Source: an uncultured Mollicutes bacterium | GTDB lineage: Bacteria > Bacillota_I > Bacilli_A > Acholeplasmatales > Anaeroplasmataceae | Assembly (NCBI GenBank): GCA_947174785.1 | Contig: CAMWKG010000001.1 | Location: 1 to 64,000 of the forward strand | Reading direction: 5' to 3' | Length of the DNA stretch: 64,000 nucleotides | Part shown: in pieces, positions 26,843-35,588 of the stretch | How positions within the stretch are numbered: the first letter of the stretch is position 1 | Layout of the letters: each line of letters starts with the position of its first letter | Notes under the pieces: generated by a model | What the model was told of the DNA's origin: nothing | The model's input: only the letters and a program-made list of their open reading frames with translations | Databases searched by the model: none | Translations under genes and position numbers: made by a program

Positions 26843-27651
26843 ACTGCACCTCTTTGTACCATAATCGTTATAAAAGAAATTAAGTTATTGGCTAAATGGA
26901 AAAACCAAGAAGCATAAACATTTTTATTACATAAATGATAGGTTAGACATAATAAGAATCCACTAAGAGCATAAGGAATACAGATTAGAACATTGTCTAA
27001 AAAACTATATTCTGCCTCTATAAAAGTTGTTACGACATGTGGAAGTGTAAACACTAGAATGGATACAATATAGGAAATAGCTATATGATATTTCTTTAAA
27101 TATTCAAAGATAGCCTTTCGGTAGATGAGTTCTTCAACAATAGGAGCACATATAACTACCGCAAAAAACATAGACACAGCCCCACCATCATGGATAAGAA
27201 TCTCTATCGAGGATTGATTTACAGAGGTTTTATGAATGAGGCTTGCAATAATAGCTTCAACTCCGTAGGATATACCATATCCAGCTATAGCACATACTGG
27301 AATGAGCCAAGCTAATTTTTTATACCCTTTCACAAGCCCTTTTGCATCTTCTTTCATATAATTTCTCATAAAGAAAACAACAATAATAAATAAAAGAATA
27401 TACATGAAAAGATTTGCTAAAGAATTGCAAAAAACATAAAGCTTTTTATGTGCCTCTTCTAAATCACTAAATTTTGTCGTTGAAACAACTTCAAGCAATT
27501 GATTAGGGTTTAAACCCATATTATGAACCTTATTATAAAAGAATGCTAGAATGGTAATTAAAATACTTCCTCCTAAAAGAGTTAATAAAAAATAAGCTAC
27601 AACAGCAACTGTTTTATTTGGCTCAAGGATTGGGTTTTTCGTTTCCTTCAT
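26839..27651 (-). CDS. CPBP-family intramembrane metalloprotease
   Basis: 270 residues from the ATG at 27651; a GTG nine bases earlier is less well placed relative to AGGATGTGAT. About seven to eight membrane helices. The three ABI/CPBP motifs are present: EELIYR near residue 175, FTLPH near 206 and HLANN near 251, which carry the glutamate and histidine metal site. Relatives act in bacteriocin immunity, prenyl-protein processing or unknown roles. It is the first gene of the protease-flavoprotein-dipeptidase operon. Confidence 0.85.
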   Translation of the reverse strand: MKETKNPILEPNKTVAVVAYFLLTLLGGSILITILAFFYNKVHNMGLNPNQLLEVVSTTKFSDLEEAHKKLYVFCNSLANLFMYILLFIIVVFFMRNYMKEDAKGLVKGYKKLAWLIPVCAIAGYGISYGVEAIIASLIHKTSVNQSSIEILIHDGGAVSMFFAVVICAPIVEELIYRKAIFEYLKKYHIAISYIVSILVFTLPHVVTTFIEAEYSFLDNVLICIPYALSGFLLCLTYHLCNKNVYASWFFHLANNLISFITIMVQRGAV

Positions 27652-27726
27652 AAATATCACATCCTTTTCTAAAGCAATTATACTATATTTTCTTTAAAAA
27701 AACTATAAAATTACTTAAGATTTCCA

Positions 27727-27752
27727 AAAAGAAAAAGACCATAAATGGTCTT
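27727..27752 (-). terminator. spoVA-operon terminator
   Basis: On the minus strand AAGACCAT/ATGGTCTT with a 2-base loop and a T-rich tail, starting right after the spoVAE stop. Confidence 0.8.
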
Positions 27753-28103
27753 CTACTTTTTTGGTCTAAAGATAAGTGCAATCATAACAGATAAAAATAT
27801 GGTAAAGGCTATACCGGCACTTGTTTTTCCATAAATACCTGTAAAGATACCAATGTAGCCTATTTCTCTAGCCTTTTCTAAGGCCGCATGAACTAGGGAG
27901 TGGCCAAAATTAGTAATAGGTAATGCAGCACCAGCACCTGCAAAATCAAGTAATCGATCATAAAAACCACCAAAATCTAAAAGAGCACCTAGACAGACAA
28001 ATAAAACTGTCATATGGCCTACAGTGAGCTTAAATGTATCCTTGATGATTTCTGCTAAACCACAGATAGCGCCGCCAATTAAGAATGCATATAAATATAT
28101 CAT
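27753..28103 (-). CDS. spoVAE: Stage V sporulation protein AE
   Basis: 116 residues from the ATG at 28103, which overlaps the spoVAD stop (ATGA) and follows GGAGGTGG. It is a multi-helix membrane protein with the SpoVAC/SpoVAE family pattern (FLIGGAICGLAEI, then LLDFGGFYDRLLDFAGAGAALPITNFG). SpoVA proteins form the channel that moves dipicolinic acid into the spore core and out again at germination. The operon here has only the three-gene C-D-E core. Confidence 0.95.
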   Translation of the reverse strand: MIYLYAFLIGGAICGLAEIIKDTFKLTVGHMTVLFVCLGALLDFGGFYDRLLDFAGAGAALPITNFGHSLVHAALEKAREIGYIGIFTGIYGKTSAGIAFTIFLSVMIALIFRPKK

Positions 28104-29077
28104 GATTCCACCTCCATACAAATCGCATGTGCAATACAAGGTAAGCTATTTTTTTGATTGATCATCGTTGGATTCATTAAAGCGCCCGTTGCACATAGGA
28201 GTACCTTCTTATAATAGCCCTCCAGCATTCTTTTCTTAATATAGGATAAAAACACTGCAGCTGAGGTACCAGGACCACTACCACCAGCTAAAACATTTTG
28301 TCTATTCTTGTTATAGAGAATAAGACCACAATCATTATAATTATTGACATCTCCATATTCTTCTTTTAAAGCCTTCAAAACAATTTCATAGCCATAGGTA
28401 GATAAATCACCTGTCAAGATTAAATCATAGTCCTTAGGGCTCGTATTTGTGGCTTTAAAATGAGAAAACAAGGTTTCTAAGGCAGCTGGAGCCATAGCTC
28501 TACCAAAGTCACAGGCATCTGTAAAGCCTACATCAATGACTTTACCTAGAGTAAAGTCTGTAAGCTTAAGTTTTCCTTTTTTATGGGACAATAAGGCACT
28601 AGCCCCTATGGTTGAGGTGAAGGTTTGTGTATCTTCTTTGTTTCCACCATATTCTACAGGATTTCTAAATTGACGTTCTGCAGATTGGTTATGGCTTGAT
28701 GTGTAAACTAAGATATTTTTTATGCTTTCATTTTCTAATAGTAATCCTGCAACACCTAAACCTAAGCTAATTGTAGAGCATGCAGAATAAATTCCTATTA
28801 GACTGATAGGAAGGCTTCGAAAGGTATAGCTTGATGTAGTCAGCTGATTAGATAATTCTCCACCGATTGCCAAGGAAATATCCTCAGATTTTAGGTTTTC
28901 TTTTTCTAAAAGCATATCAATTGCCTTCGAAAGAATATCTATTTCGCTATTTTCAAAGCAGGAATCCTTACATTCATCGATAGAATCAAAATAGCTTTTT
29001 AAAGGTCCCTCTCCTTCTAATTCTCCTGCTACAACAACTGAAGATTCTAAATAAACATTTTTAAGTTTGAAGGTCAT
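28100..29077 (-). CDS. spoVAD: Stage V sporulation protein AD
   Basis: 325 residues. A thiolase-like fold protein with the YSACSTISLGLGVAG, SSHNQSAERQFRNPVEYGG and GSGPGTSAAVFLSY blocks typical of SpoVAD. In B. subtilis SpoVAD binds dipicolinic acid directly and works with the SpoVAC-SpoVAE channel. It overlaps spoVAC by 4 bases (start) and spoVAE by 4 bases (stop), so the three genes form a tightly coupled unit. Confidence 0.95.
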   Translation of the reverse strand: MTFKLKNVYLESSVVVAGELEGEGPLKSYFDSIDECKDSCFENSEIDILSKAIDMLLEKENLKSEDISLAIGGELSNQLTTSSYTFRSLPISLIGIYSACSTISLGLGVAGLLLENESIKNILVYTSSHNQSAERQFRNPVEYGGNKEDTQTFTSTIGASALLSHKKGKLKLTDFTLGKVIDVGFTDACDFGRAMAPAALETLFSHFKATNTSPKDYDLILTGDLSTYGYEIVLKALKEEYGDVNNYNDCGLILYNKNRQNVLAGGSGPGTSAAVFLSYIKKRMLEGYYKKVLLCATGALMNPTMINQKNSLPCIAHAICMEVES

Positions 29078-29523
29078 AGTAACACCTCAAAAATATATCT
29101 TATACTTGCAACTATAATTGCTGAGGTTGTTCCTAAGACAATAACACTACCTGCAAGCTTTAAGGCATTTGCACCTATTCCAAGAATAATTCCTTCCTTA
29201 TGGTATTCCATTGCGGAAGAAACTGATGCGTTTGCAAAGCCTGTAATAGGTATTGCAAGACCACATTTAGCAATTTGCCCTAAATTATCATAGATTCCAA
29301 AGGCTGTAAGCATCCCTGCAAGCAAAACCATTGTAAGTGTCATATATAAAGAGGCATCCTGCTTATCTAAGTGTAATATTTGATAATACAAATCAAAAAA
29401 GAGCTGACCTATGATGGCTACACCGCCACCTGAAGAAAATGCTAAAAGAAAGTTCTTTAGCATAACCTTATAATCCTTTTTTACGGATATCAGCTCTTGA
29501 TAATATTTTCTTGTTTTTTCCAT
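29074..29523 (-). CDS. spoVAC: Stage V sporulation protein AC
   Basis: 149 residues with about four to five membrane helices. The SpoVAC family pattern is visible (SSGGGVAIIGQLFFDLYY, then LTAFGIYDNLGQIAKCGLAIPITGFANAS). It is the channel subunit for dipicolinic acid and is thought to respond to membrane tension. The ribosome site GGTGAT lies only 4 bases before the ATG. A minus-strand CATACTA at 29538-29544 resembles a sigma-F/G -10 box but is unusually close to the gene. Confidence 0.95.
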   Translation of the reverse strand: MEKTRKYYQELISVKKDYKVMLKNFLLAFSSGGGVAIIGQLFFDLYYQILHLDKQDASLYMTLTMVLLAGMLTAFGIYDNLGQIAKCGLAIPITGFANASVSSAMEYHKEGIILGIGANALKLAGSVIVLGTTSAIIVASIRYIFEVLL

Positions 29524-29594
29524 AAAATCACCATCTATAGTATGACAAGATTCTAGTGATTTTATTTATGAATCAAATAAAAACTTTTTGTTTA

Positions 29595-30137
29595 TTAAAA
29601 TTTATTTATATCATTTATAATGAGGTCTATGATTTCAGATTCTTTCATTAGGTGCGTATCGATTTCCTTTCCATCATTCGTAAGAAGCTCTTCTTCATCT
29701 TCATCCATACTCAAGGCCAGATAATAGAATTGTTTATTTTTCTTATGCTTAGAGCTTATATCTACCTCAAAAATATCTCCTTCATCCCAAGTATACTCAA
29801 TTTCAAGTTCTTTTTGCTTGATCAAAACTTCTATTTCTAAAATTTGATTTGTGAAGAGTTCATACATAACATGTATAGTAGAATTTAAATCTGATTTACT
29901 TTCTAACATAGAAATAAATTCTTTTCTTCTTTTTATTTCCTCCTCTTCCAATTTTTTCTCGTTATTCTTTACCTCTTTATTCATTTCCATGCGGTAAAAA
30001 ATCATCAGAATAAGAACAATTCCTATGAAAATATAGACTGCCCACTGAGGAAAATCTTTAAGCGTAAATTTAAGTATTAATAAAGCAATAATCATAACTG
30101 CATTTATACCTAGTATCAGCCATTTTTTTATGTTCAT
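29595..30137 (-). CDS. Two-helix membrane protein between spoIIAB and spoVAC
   Basis: 180 residues. Two hydrophobic helices (about 5-25 and 32-48) are followed by a charged coiled-coil-like stretch (MEMNKEVKNNEKKLEEEEIKR, split across residues 50-70) and a cytoplasmic domain. I do not recognise it. It stands where sigF would be expected between spoIIAB and spoVA in B. subtilis. A terminator separates it from spoIIAB, so it has its own transcript. A sporulation role is possible from location only. Confidence 0.7.
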   Translation of the reverse strand: MNIKKWLILGINAVMIIALLILKFTLKDFPQWAVYIFIGIVLILMIFYRMEMNKEVKNNEKKLEEEEIKRRKEFISMLESKSDLNSTIHVMYELFTNQILEIEVLIKQKELEIEYTWDEGDIFEVDISSKHKKNKQFYYLALSMDEDEEELLTNDGKEIDTHLMKESEIIDLIINDINKF

Positions 30138-30191
30138 AACCTCTTCTCCTTTATTCCATTTTCATAATGAGTATACAATACTTCTATTTTA

Positions 30192-30243
30192 AAAGCAATA
30201 AAAATGGATTAGGCACAAAAGTCTAATCCATTTTTATTGCTTT
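30192..30243 (-). terminator. spoIIA terminator (perfect 21-bp stem)
   Basis: A perfect 21-bp inverted repeat (30192-30212 with 30223-30243) with a 10-base loop lies a few bases after spoIIAB. The T-rich arms could stop transcription in either direction. Confidence 0.8.
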
Positions 30244-30249
30244 GTAGTA

Positions 30250-30666
30250 TCACCATTTTTTTGAAAAATGAAGCTTTGTACCTTCATTAAGCTTACTTTC
30301 TACAGTAAAGGTATCACAAAACATTTCCATAATAGTGAAGCCTAATCCACTTCTTTCTTCTTCTTTTTTGGTTGAAAAAAGTGGTTCTCTAGCTTGTTCT
30401 ATATCCTCGATTCCTTTTCCATAGTCAATAATATCACAGGAAACTTTTTCATCATCTACTTTGACATTCATTTCAATGTACTTATCTTCTTGGTTATCAT
30501 AGCCATGAACAATACAGTTTGTTATAGCCTCACTAATTACGGTTTTCAATTCATTTAGGAAGGTTATCGTTGGATTTGCATCAACAATTAAAGCACTGAC
30601 AGCATTTCTAATAATTCCTATGTTACTTCTTTTAGAGATAAACTTCATATAGATTTCATTATACAT
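30250..30666 (-). CDS. spoIIAB: Anti-sigma-F factor SpoIIAB
   Basis: 138 residues from the ATG at 30666, which has AAAGGA eight bases upstream. This is the GHKL-type kinase that holds sigma-F and phosphorylates SpoIIAA. The N box EAITNCIVHG, G1 box DYGKGIED and G2 box ERSGLGFTIMEMF are intact. It follows spoIIAA by 17 bases. Normally sigF comes next, but here a terminator follows at once. Confidence 0.95.
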   Translation of the reverse strand: MYNEIYMKFISKRSNIGIIRNAVSALIVDANPTITFLNELKTVISEAITNCIVHGYDNQEDKYIEMNVKVDDEKVSCDIIDYGKGIEDIEQAREPLFSTKKEEERSGLGFTIMEMFCDTFTVESKLNEGTKLHFSKKW

Positions 30667-30683
30667 AATCATTATCCTTTCTT

Positions 30684-31034
30684 TTATAACCCTGTTAAGG
30701 AAATTAAGACTGCTTCTTCATTTTCTCTTATTTTACAGATTTTAGCTAGTCCGGAGATATAAATAATACGTTCTACCTTACTATTAACGTTACTGATTGT
30801 GATATCACCATTTCTTTTTCTTAGCTGATGATATCTTCCAATGATAAATCCTATTCCTGAGGAATCTAAAAAGGTAAGCTCAGCAAGATTTAAAACCAAA
30901 TGATTGATTTTATAGCTATCGATATAATTAGATATTCTCGTGCGTAAATCACTAGCACTGACGTCATCTAATTCTCCTTTTAGTCTCAAAATTAAAATAT
31001 CTTTTTTTACATATACGCCTACATTTAAACCCAT
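30684..31034 (-). CDS. spoIIAA: Anti-sigma-F antagonist SpoIIAA
   Basis: 116 residues, a STAS-fold protein. The phosphorylation site lies in LTFLDSSGIGFIIGRY near residue 55, as in B. subtilis SpoIIAA. Unphosphorylated SpoIIAA frees sigma-F by binding SpoIIAB. The ribosome site AAGGTGAT is close before the ATG. It is the first gene of the spoIIA unit. Confidence 0.95.
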   Translation of the reverse strand: MGLNVGVYVKKDILILRLKGELDDVSASDLRTRISNYIDSYKINHLVLNLAELTFLDSSGIGFIIGRYHQLRKRNGDITISNVNSKVERIIYISGLAKICKIRENEEAVLISLTGL

Positions 31035-31064
31035 ATAATCACCTTAAAAATCATTATAAATGAA

Positions 31065-31093
31065 GTTATAAAAATAGTGTAGTCCTTCGACAA
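31065..31093 (-). promoter_or_regulatory. Candidate promoter of spoIIA
   Basis: On the minus strand TTGTCG, 17 bases, TATAAC, about 30 bases before spoIIAA. The B. subtilis operon is read by sigma-H. No clear sigma-H boxes (AGGAwwT and GAAT) at the right spacing stand out here, although AAGGACT lies inside the spacer. Confidence 0.4.
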
Positions 31094-31147
31094 AACTAGT
31101 GCATAAAATCGTATGCCAAAAAAAGACAAAAGAAAAACTTAAAAACA

Positions 31148-31172
31148 AAAAGGTAGCCCTTTATAGACTACC
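31148..31172 (-). terminator. Lipoprotein-gene terminator
   Basis: On the minus strand AAAAGGTAG and CTACCTTTTT flank an 8-10 base loop, about 75 bases after the lipoprotein stop. Confidence 0.7.
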
Positions 31173-31248
31173 TTTTACATAAGTATTCATTATCATAAAA
31201 ACATATTCTTCTTTTATATAAGTCGCAAATTGAACAAAGAAATCTATA

Positions 31249-31731
31249 TTAGTTCTTCAAAAAAGGTACTGGAACTAGCCTCATTTCTAATAAGGAAAAG
31301 CTCCATAGCTTCATCTTAGGAAGTGTATCATGTTCTTTTGTATAATCACTAAGGCCAAGTAATACAGATTCTGGTACTTTTCTATTATTATATATTTCTT
31401 CTAGTTTATAGAACTTATGATTATAATAAGCACGTATTGGAGCCATAACATAAATTTTTATACGATAGTTATCCGTTAAAACATCCTGTTGATCACCAAG
31501 CCACCAGCCACTTAAAAAACATACAAAATAAATGTTCTTATATTTTCCTTGACAACCAAAAGAGCATATGATCTCATCATCTACAGCTACTTCATATTGT
31601 TTCTGGTAATCTAGTGCAATTTGTTCTTTCATTTTATCTGAAGGCTCTGCTTCTTCAAATCCTTTATCCTTACAAGAAAACAATGCAAGAGAACATAATA
31701 TAATCCCTATAAAACTAATTATTTTTTTCAT
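31249..31731 (-). CDS. Small lipoprotein, unknown
   Basis: 160 residues. A lipoprotein signal ends in the lipobox LFSC, with Cys at residue 20. The exported part is mixed and contains two Cys (CSFGCQGKY) that could form a disulfide. I do not recognise a family. It stands alone between terminators. Confidence 0.75.
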   Translation of the reverse strand: MKKIISFIGIILCSLALFSCKDKGFEEAEPSDKMKEQIALDYQKQYEVAVDDEIICSFGCQGKYKNIYFVCFLSGWWLGDQQDVLTDNYRIKIYVMAPIRAYYNHKFYKLEEIYNNRKVPESVLLGLSDYTKEHDTLPKMKLWSFSLLEMRLVPVPFLKN

Positions 31732-31810
31732 TTTATTATCTCCTTTTCCAGCTTATTTTCTTTATTCTAATTATAACAAATTATATTTTATAATTCAATT
31801 CAAATTATGG

Positions 31811-31837
31811 TTAAAAAAGCTAGCCTGATGGCTAGCT
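31811..31837 (-). terminator. Terminator of the FAD-protein gene
   Basis: On the minus strand AGCTAGCC, a 4-base loop, GGCTAGCT and a T run. Confidence 0.85.
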
Positions 31838-31865
31838 ATATAAGAAGGCTTCCTTCCTTATTTCG

Positions 31866-33278
31866 TTATTCATATTTTTTCACGATATCTCTTGCAACCC
31901 AAACACCGTTAGCACCGGCTTGAGCAAGTCCTCTAGTAATACCAGCACCATCGCCGCCAACGTATAACCCAGCTACTTTCGTTTCAAAATGGTCGTTTGT
32001 TACAGGGCGTGCAGAATAGAATTTAGCTTCTACACCATAAAATAAAGTATGCTCATTTGCAATACCAGGTGTGACATGGTCTAAGGCTTCTATCATCTCA
32101 ATGATTGATTTCATTGTGTTATAGGGCAATACAAGTCCTAAATCTCCTGGAACAGCCTCCTTTAAGGTTGGCTTTACAAAGCCTTCCTCTAGACGCTTTT
32201 GAGTCGTTCTTCTTCCCTTACAGATGTCTCCATAGCGCTGTACGATAACTGATCCACAGGATAATTGATTTGCAAGTCTTGAAACCTCATGTGCATACTC
32301 ATTTGGTTTATCAAATGGTTCAGAAAACTTATGAGATACAAGTAACGCAAAATTGGTATTCGTACTTCCTAATTTGGCATCTGCATAGGCATGGCCATTA
32401 GCTAAAATTGTTCCACTATGGTTTTCAACTACGACATGACCACTTGGATTAGAACAGAAGGTACGAACTACGGTACCTACAGAGGCACGATAGATGAATT
32501 TTCCTTCATAAAGATTCTTATTGATTTCTTCCATAACGACATCATTGGTTTCCACACGAACACCAATGTCAACTTGGTTATGCGTAAGACCAATACCATG
32601 AGATTCACATAAAGATTGTAGCCATGTTGCTCCATCTCTTCCTACGGCTAAAAAGACTTGATTGCACTCTAAAAATTCATCCTTAATTTTGATGCCTTTT
32701 ACAGTATTGTCTTCTATAACAATATCGGTAACCTCTGTTTCATAGCGCATATCTATCCATTTATTCAAATCATCAAAGATACGAGCCATAATCTTTAAGT
32801 TATTTTCAGTTCCCAAATGTCTTACCTTAGCTCTCAAAAGCTTTAGGCCAACAGCGTAACCTCTTCTTTCTATTTCTCTAACCTTGTCAGTTGTAGGGTC
32901 TGTAATTGTGGTTGGGGCGCCATATTTTAAATTGATGGAGTCAACATATGAAATTAATTCCTCTACAAGCTTTGGTTCTAAATAATCTGTCATCCAGCCA
33001 CCAAATTCACTTGTGATATTAAATTTACCATCAGAGTAAGCTCCTGCACCGCCAAAGCCATTTGTAATAGAGCATGCTGGATGGCATCCAGAGTGTCCAT
33101 CCTTATCCATAGGACATTTCGCAATCTTATGCTGCAAAACAGGACAGTTTCTGTGATAAATGTCATGCCCCTTATCTACTAATAAGACTTTAAGCTTTTC
33201 GTTCTTCTGATGAAGCTCGTATGCAGCAAATAAACCTGCTGGTCCAGCTCCTACAATAATCACATCATATTTTTTCAT
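31866..33278 (-). CDS. FAD-dependent dehydrogenase (COG2509-like)
   Basis: 470 residues. An N-terminal Rossmann motif VGAGPAGLFAAYEL binds FAD, and the C-terminal part closes the site with GLYVGGDGAGITRGLAQAG. A four-Cys region (RNCPVLQH, AKCPMD, SGCHPACS) near residues 44-70 may bind a metal or cluster. The family is widespread in Firmicutes without a proven reaction. It is divergent from the CarD gene across a 186-base spacer. Confidence 0.85.
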   Translation of the reverse strand: MKKYDVIIVGAGPAGLFAAYELHQKNEKLKVLLVDKGHDIYHRNCPVLQHKIAKCPMDKDGHSGCHPACSITNGFGGAGAYSDGKFNITSEFGGWMTDYLEPKLVEELISYVDSINLKYGAPTTITDPTTDKVREIERRGYAVGLKLLRAKVRHLGTENNLKIMARIFDDLNKWIDMRYETEVTDIVIEDNTVKGIKIKDEFLECNQVFLAVGRDGATWLQSLCESHGIGLTHNQVDIGVRVETNDVVMEEINKNLYEGKFIYRASVGTVVRTFCSNPSGHVVVENHSGTILANGHAYADAKLGSTNTNFALLVSHKFSEPFDKPNEYAHEVSRLANQLSCGSVIVQRYGDICKGRRTTQKRLEEGFVKPTLKEAVPGDLGLVLPYNTMKSIIEMIEALDHVTPGIANEHTLFYGVEAKFYSARPVTNDHFETKVAGLYVGGDGAGITRGLAQAGANGVWVARDIVKKYE

Positions 33279-33464
33279 ATTTTCACCCTTTAACCTACAA
33301 ATTTTGATAAATTCTTTTACTACATTACTATTCTATCACAAATAAACTAAAAAACAATGAAAATAGTTTTATTTTCTTTTCTTCTTTAACTAGTTTTTTT
33401 TATAAATATATGCTATAATGATAATAGTAGCAATTTTCGAATTTTTTTGTAGAGGAGGGTTAGC

Positions 33465-33953
33465 ATGTATAAAATAGGTGATTTTGTTGTACATAGCGGT
33501 CATGGACTATGCTCTGTACTTGAGGTTCACACAGAAGAATCTAGCTATTATAGATTAGAAACCTATCATAATAAGATGCTAATTATGTTGCCTATGGATA
33601 AAGCTCCTCTTTTCTTGCGACCAATTTTATCCAAAACAGAAGTTTATAAGGCATTAAATGATTCTGTTCTTCTTTCAGAAGATTACATAAAAGACAATAA
33701 AGAAAGAAAAATACAATTTCAACAATTAGTAACCTCTAATAATATTATGGATACTCTTCATCTATTAAAGATGATTTATCATATTGCTGAGGATAGAAGG
33801 CTTGAAAAGAAAACTTTAGGATCCTTTGATACACAGTTTCTTCAACAAGCAGAAAGAAAATTATTCAATGAGGTTGCTGTTGCTACAGGAATTACTAAGG
33901 ATGAGGCACAAGCAGTTGTTTGTGAACGTTTAAAATCACAGTTAGTTTATTAA
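33465..33953 (+). CDS. CarD-family RNA-polymerase-binding regulator
   Basis: 162 residues. The N-terminal Tudor-like domain (YKIGDFVVHSGHGLCSVLEV, then LETYHN) matches the CarD/TRCF RNAP-interacting domain, and the helical C-terminal half (LLKMIYHIAEDRRLEKKTL) is also typical. Such proteins bind the RNAP beta subunit and modulate promoter opening. An extended -10 box (TGCTATAAT at 33411-33419) lies upstream, and GGAGG precedes the ATG. It is followed after 12 bases by a hydrolase gene. Confidence 0.88.
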   Translation: MYKIGDFVVHSGHGLCSVLEVHTEESSYYRLETYHNKMLIMLPMDKAPLFLRPILSKTEVYKALNDSVLLSEDYIKDNKERKIQFQQLVTSNNIMDTLHLLKMIYHIAEDRRLEKKTLGSFDTQFLQQAERKLFNEVAVATGITKDEAQAVVCERLKSQLVY

Positions 33954-33965
33954 TGAGGTACTTCT

Positions 33966-34862
33966 ATGCAAAAAGTTATTATCCCATCTAAATATGACGC
34001 GTTACCTATTTCTGCAACGCTTTATAATACTGCAGAACCTAAAGGCATCGTTCAAATTGTGCATGGTATGAAGGAACACCAAATGCGCTATGAAAATTTT
34101 GCAAAATTTTTAAATGAAAATGGATATATCGTTTTAACTTCAGATGTCCGTGGACATGGTCCTGATGCTCAAGCTTTAGGACATATGGAAGGAAAAAAGC
34201 CTTGGGAGGCTCTAGTATTAGATCAGGTTACACTATCAGAGTATTTGAAAACAACATATCCAAATTTAAAATTATACTTATTTGCCCATTCTATGGGAAC
34301 AATTATTTCTAGAAATTTGATTCAGAAGAATTCAGATTTATATGAAAAGGTTATTCTTTCAGGCGTGCCAGCCTATCAGAAGGCAACATTCCTAGGTATT
34401 TTTATGGCGAATTTAATTGGTCTATTTAAAGGAAATACCTATGTATCAAAGTTCTTAACTAATTTAACAGATGGAAGCTTCAATAAAGTTATTAAGCATC
34501 CTAAAACATCTGTCGATTGGATATCCTATAATGAAGAAAATATTCAAAACTATTTGAATGACCCTTATTGCAATATTCCATTTACTGTTGCTGCTTATAA
34601 GGCTTTATATCATTTAGTTTGGGGCATGCATAAGTCTGATCGTTATATCGTTATAGATTCAAATAAGCCTATTCTTCTCCTTGTGGGAAGTGATGATCCA
34701 TGTCCATTAGGCAAGAAGGGCTTAAAGCATTCTGCAAACACGCTCAAAAGAGCAGGCTATAAGAATGTTACTACAAAGACCTACGACCATATGCGCCATG
34801 AAATCTTAAATGAAACTGATTATGAGACAGTTTATTTAGATATATTACATTTTTTGAATTAA
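33966..34862 (+). CDS. Alpha/beta hydrolase (monoacylglycerol-lipase-like)
   Basis: 298 residues. The nucleophile is in FAHSMGTI near residue 110, and the oxyanion region IVHGMKEHQMRYENFA and the VRGHGPD block are typical of the Hydrolase_4 family. The acid is likely Asp in VGSDDPC and the base His in YDHMRHEI. Relatives hydrolyse monoacylglycerols or lysophospholipids. It is co-directional with the CarD gene and ends at a strong terminator. Confidence 0.9.
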   Translation: MQKVIIPSKYDALPISATLYNTAEPKGIVQIVHGMKEHQMRYENFAKFLNENGYIVLTSDVRGHGPDAQALGHMEGKKPWEALVLDQVTLSEYLKTTYPNLKLYLFAHSMGTIISRNLIQKNSDLYEKVILSGVPAYQKATFLGIFMANLIGLFKGNTYVSKFLTNLTDGSFNKVIKHPKTSVDWISYNEENIQNYLNDPYCNIPFTVAAYKALYHLVWGMHKSDRYIVIDSNKPILLLVGSDDPCPLGKKGLKHSANTLKRAGYKNVTTKTYDHMRHEILNETDYETVYLDILHFLN

Positions 34863-34865
34863 GTA

Positions 34866-34890
34866 AAAACGCCTTTTGGCGTTTTTTTAA
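34866..34890 (+). terminator. Terminator of the CarD-hydrolase unit
   Basis: AAAACGCC, a TTTT loop, GGCG and seven Ts just after the hydrolase stop. Confidence 0.9.
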
Positions 34891-34904
34891 ATAGAAAATA
34901 TGTA

Positions 34905-34932
34905 AAAAAAAGACCCAGCTGGGTCTTTTTGA
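34905..34932 (-). terminator. infC-operon terminator
   Basis: On the minus strand AAAAGACCC, an AGCT loop and GGGTCTTTTTTTT, just after rplT. Confidence 0.9.
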
Positions 34933-34935
34933 TTT

Positions 34936-35355
34936 TTACTTTCTCTTTGGTAATGGTTTTAAATCAACAACGTTTTCAACCTTTTTAGCCTTTGCAGGAG
35001 CTTCTAATGCTTTTTGAGCAGCCTCGCATAAGCCCTTAAAGCCTTCTGCATCGTTAACTGCCATTTCAGCTAACATCTTTCTGTTAATTGCAATGTCAGC
35101 CTTAGCTAAACCATTAATAAATCTTGAATACTTCATACCATTTAATTGGCAAGCAGCATTAATACGGCTAATCCATAATTTACGGAAGTCTCTTTTCCTT
35201 GCCTTTCTATCACGATAAGCATATGCTAAAGAACGCATAACTTGTTCATGAGCTGTCTTATATAAAGTATGTTTTGAACCATAATAGCCTTTTGCTAGCT
35301 TTAGTACGGCCTTACGTCTTCTTCTTGTAGTGTATCCACCTTTAACTCTTGGCAT
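34936..35355 (-). CDS. rplT: 50S ribosomal protein L20
   Basis: 139 residues, about 20 longer than usual because of a Lys/Ala/Pro-rich tail ([21 protein letters not shown] region). The family opening [26 protein letters not shown] and the central [21 protein letters not shown] block (split here) are complete. L20 is needed for 50S assembly and, in Bacillus, represses its own operon by binding the infC leader. It is the last gene of infC-rpmI-rplT. Confidence 0.97.
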   Translation of the reverse strand: MPRVKGGYTTRRRRKAVLKLAKGYYGSKHTLYKTAHEQVMRSLAYAYRDRKARKRDFRKLWISRINAACQLNGMKYSRFINGLAKADIAINRKMLAEMAVNDAEGFKGLCEAAQKALEAPAKAKKVENVVDLKPLPKRK

Positions 35356-35375
35356 ATTCTTCTTACCTCCTTAAA

Positions 35376-35576
35376 TTATAATAAATTAGAAATCAATGGT
35401 TTAATACGCTTAACGTCAGTCTCATGAACTAAACCACTCTTTGATAAATTTTTGTTTTGCTTGTGGGTCTTATTAGTTTTTAAATGTCCTGTATATGCAT
35501 GACCACGTTTAATTTTTCCAGATGCAGATACTTTGATTCTTTTCTTTAATCCACTATGTGTCTTTTGCTTTGGCAT
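35376..35576 (-). CDS. rpmI: 50S ribosomal protein L35
   Basis: 66 residues, the normal length. The family pattern PKQKTHSGLKKRIKVSASGK and RGHAYTGHL is clear. It lies between infC and rplT with spacers of 12 and 20 bases. Confidence 0.97.
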   Translation of the reverse strand: MPKQKTHSGLKKRIKVSASGKIKRGHAYTGHLKTNKTHKQNKNLSKSGLVHETDVKRIKPLISNLL

Positions 35577-35588
35577 AATCTTAACTCC

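Noticed and set aside
29538-30250. A hidden or frameshifted sigF between spoIIAB and spoVAC
   Set aside because: The only frame there encodes a two-helix membrane protein with no sigma-factor motifs, and the remaining space is a terminator and short spacers.
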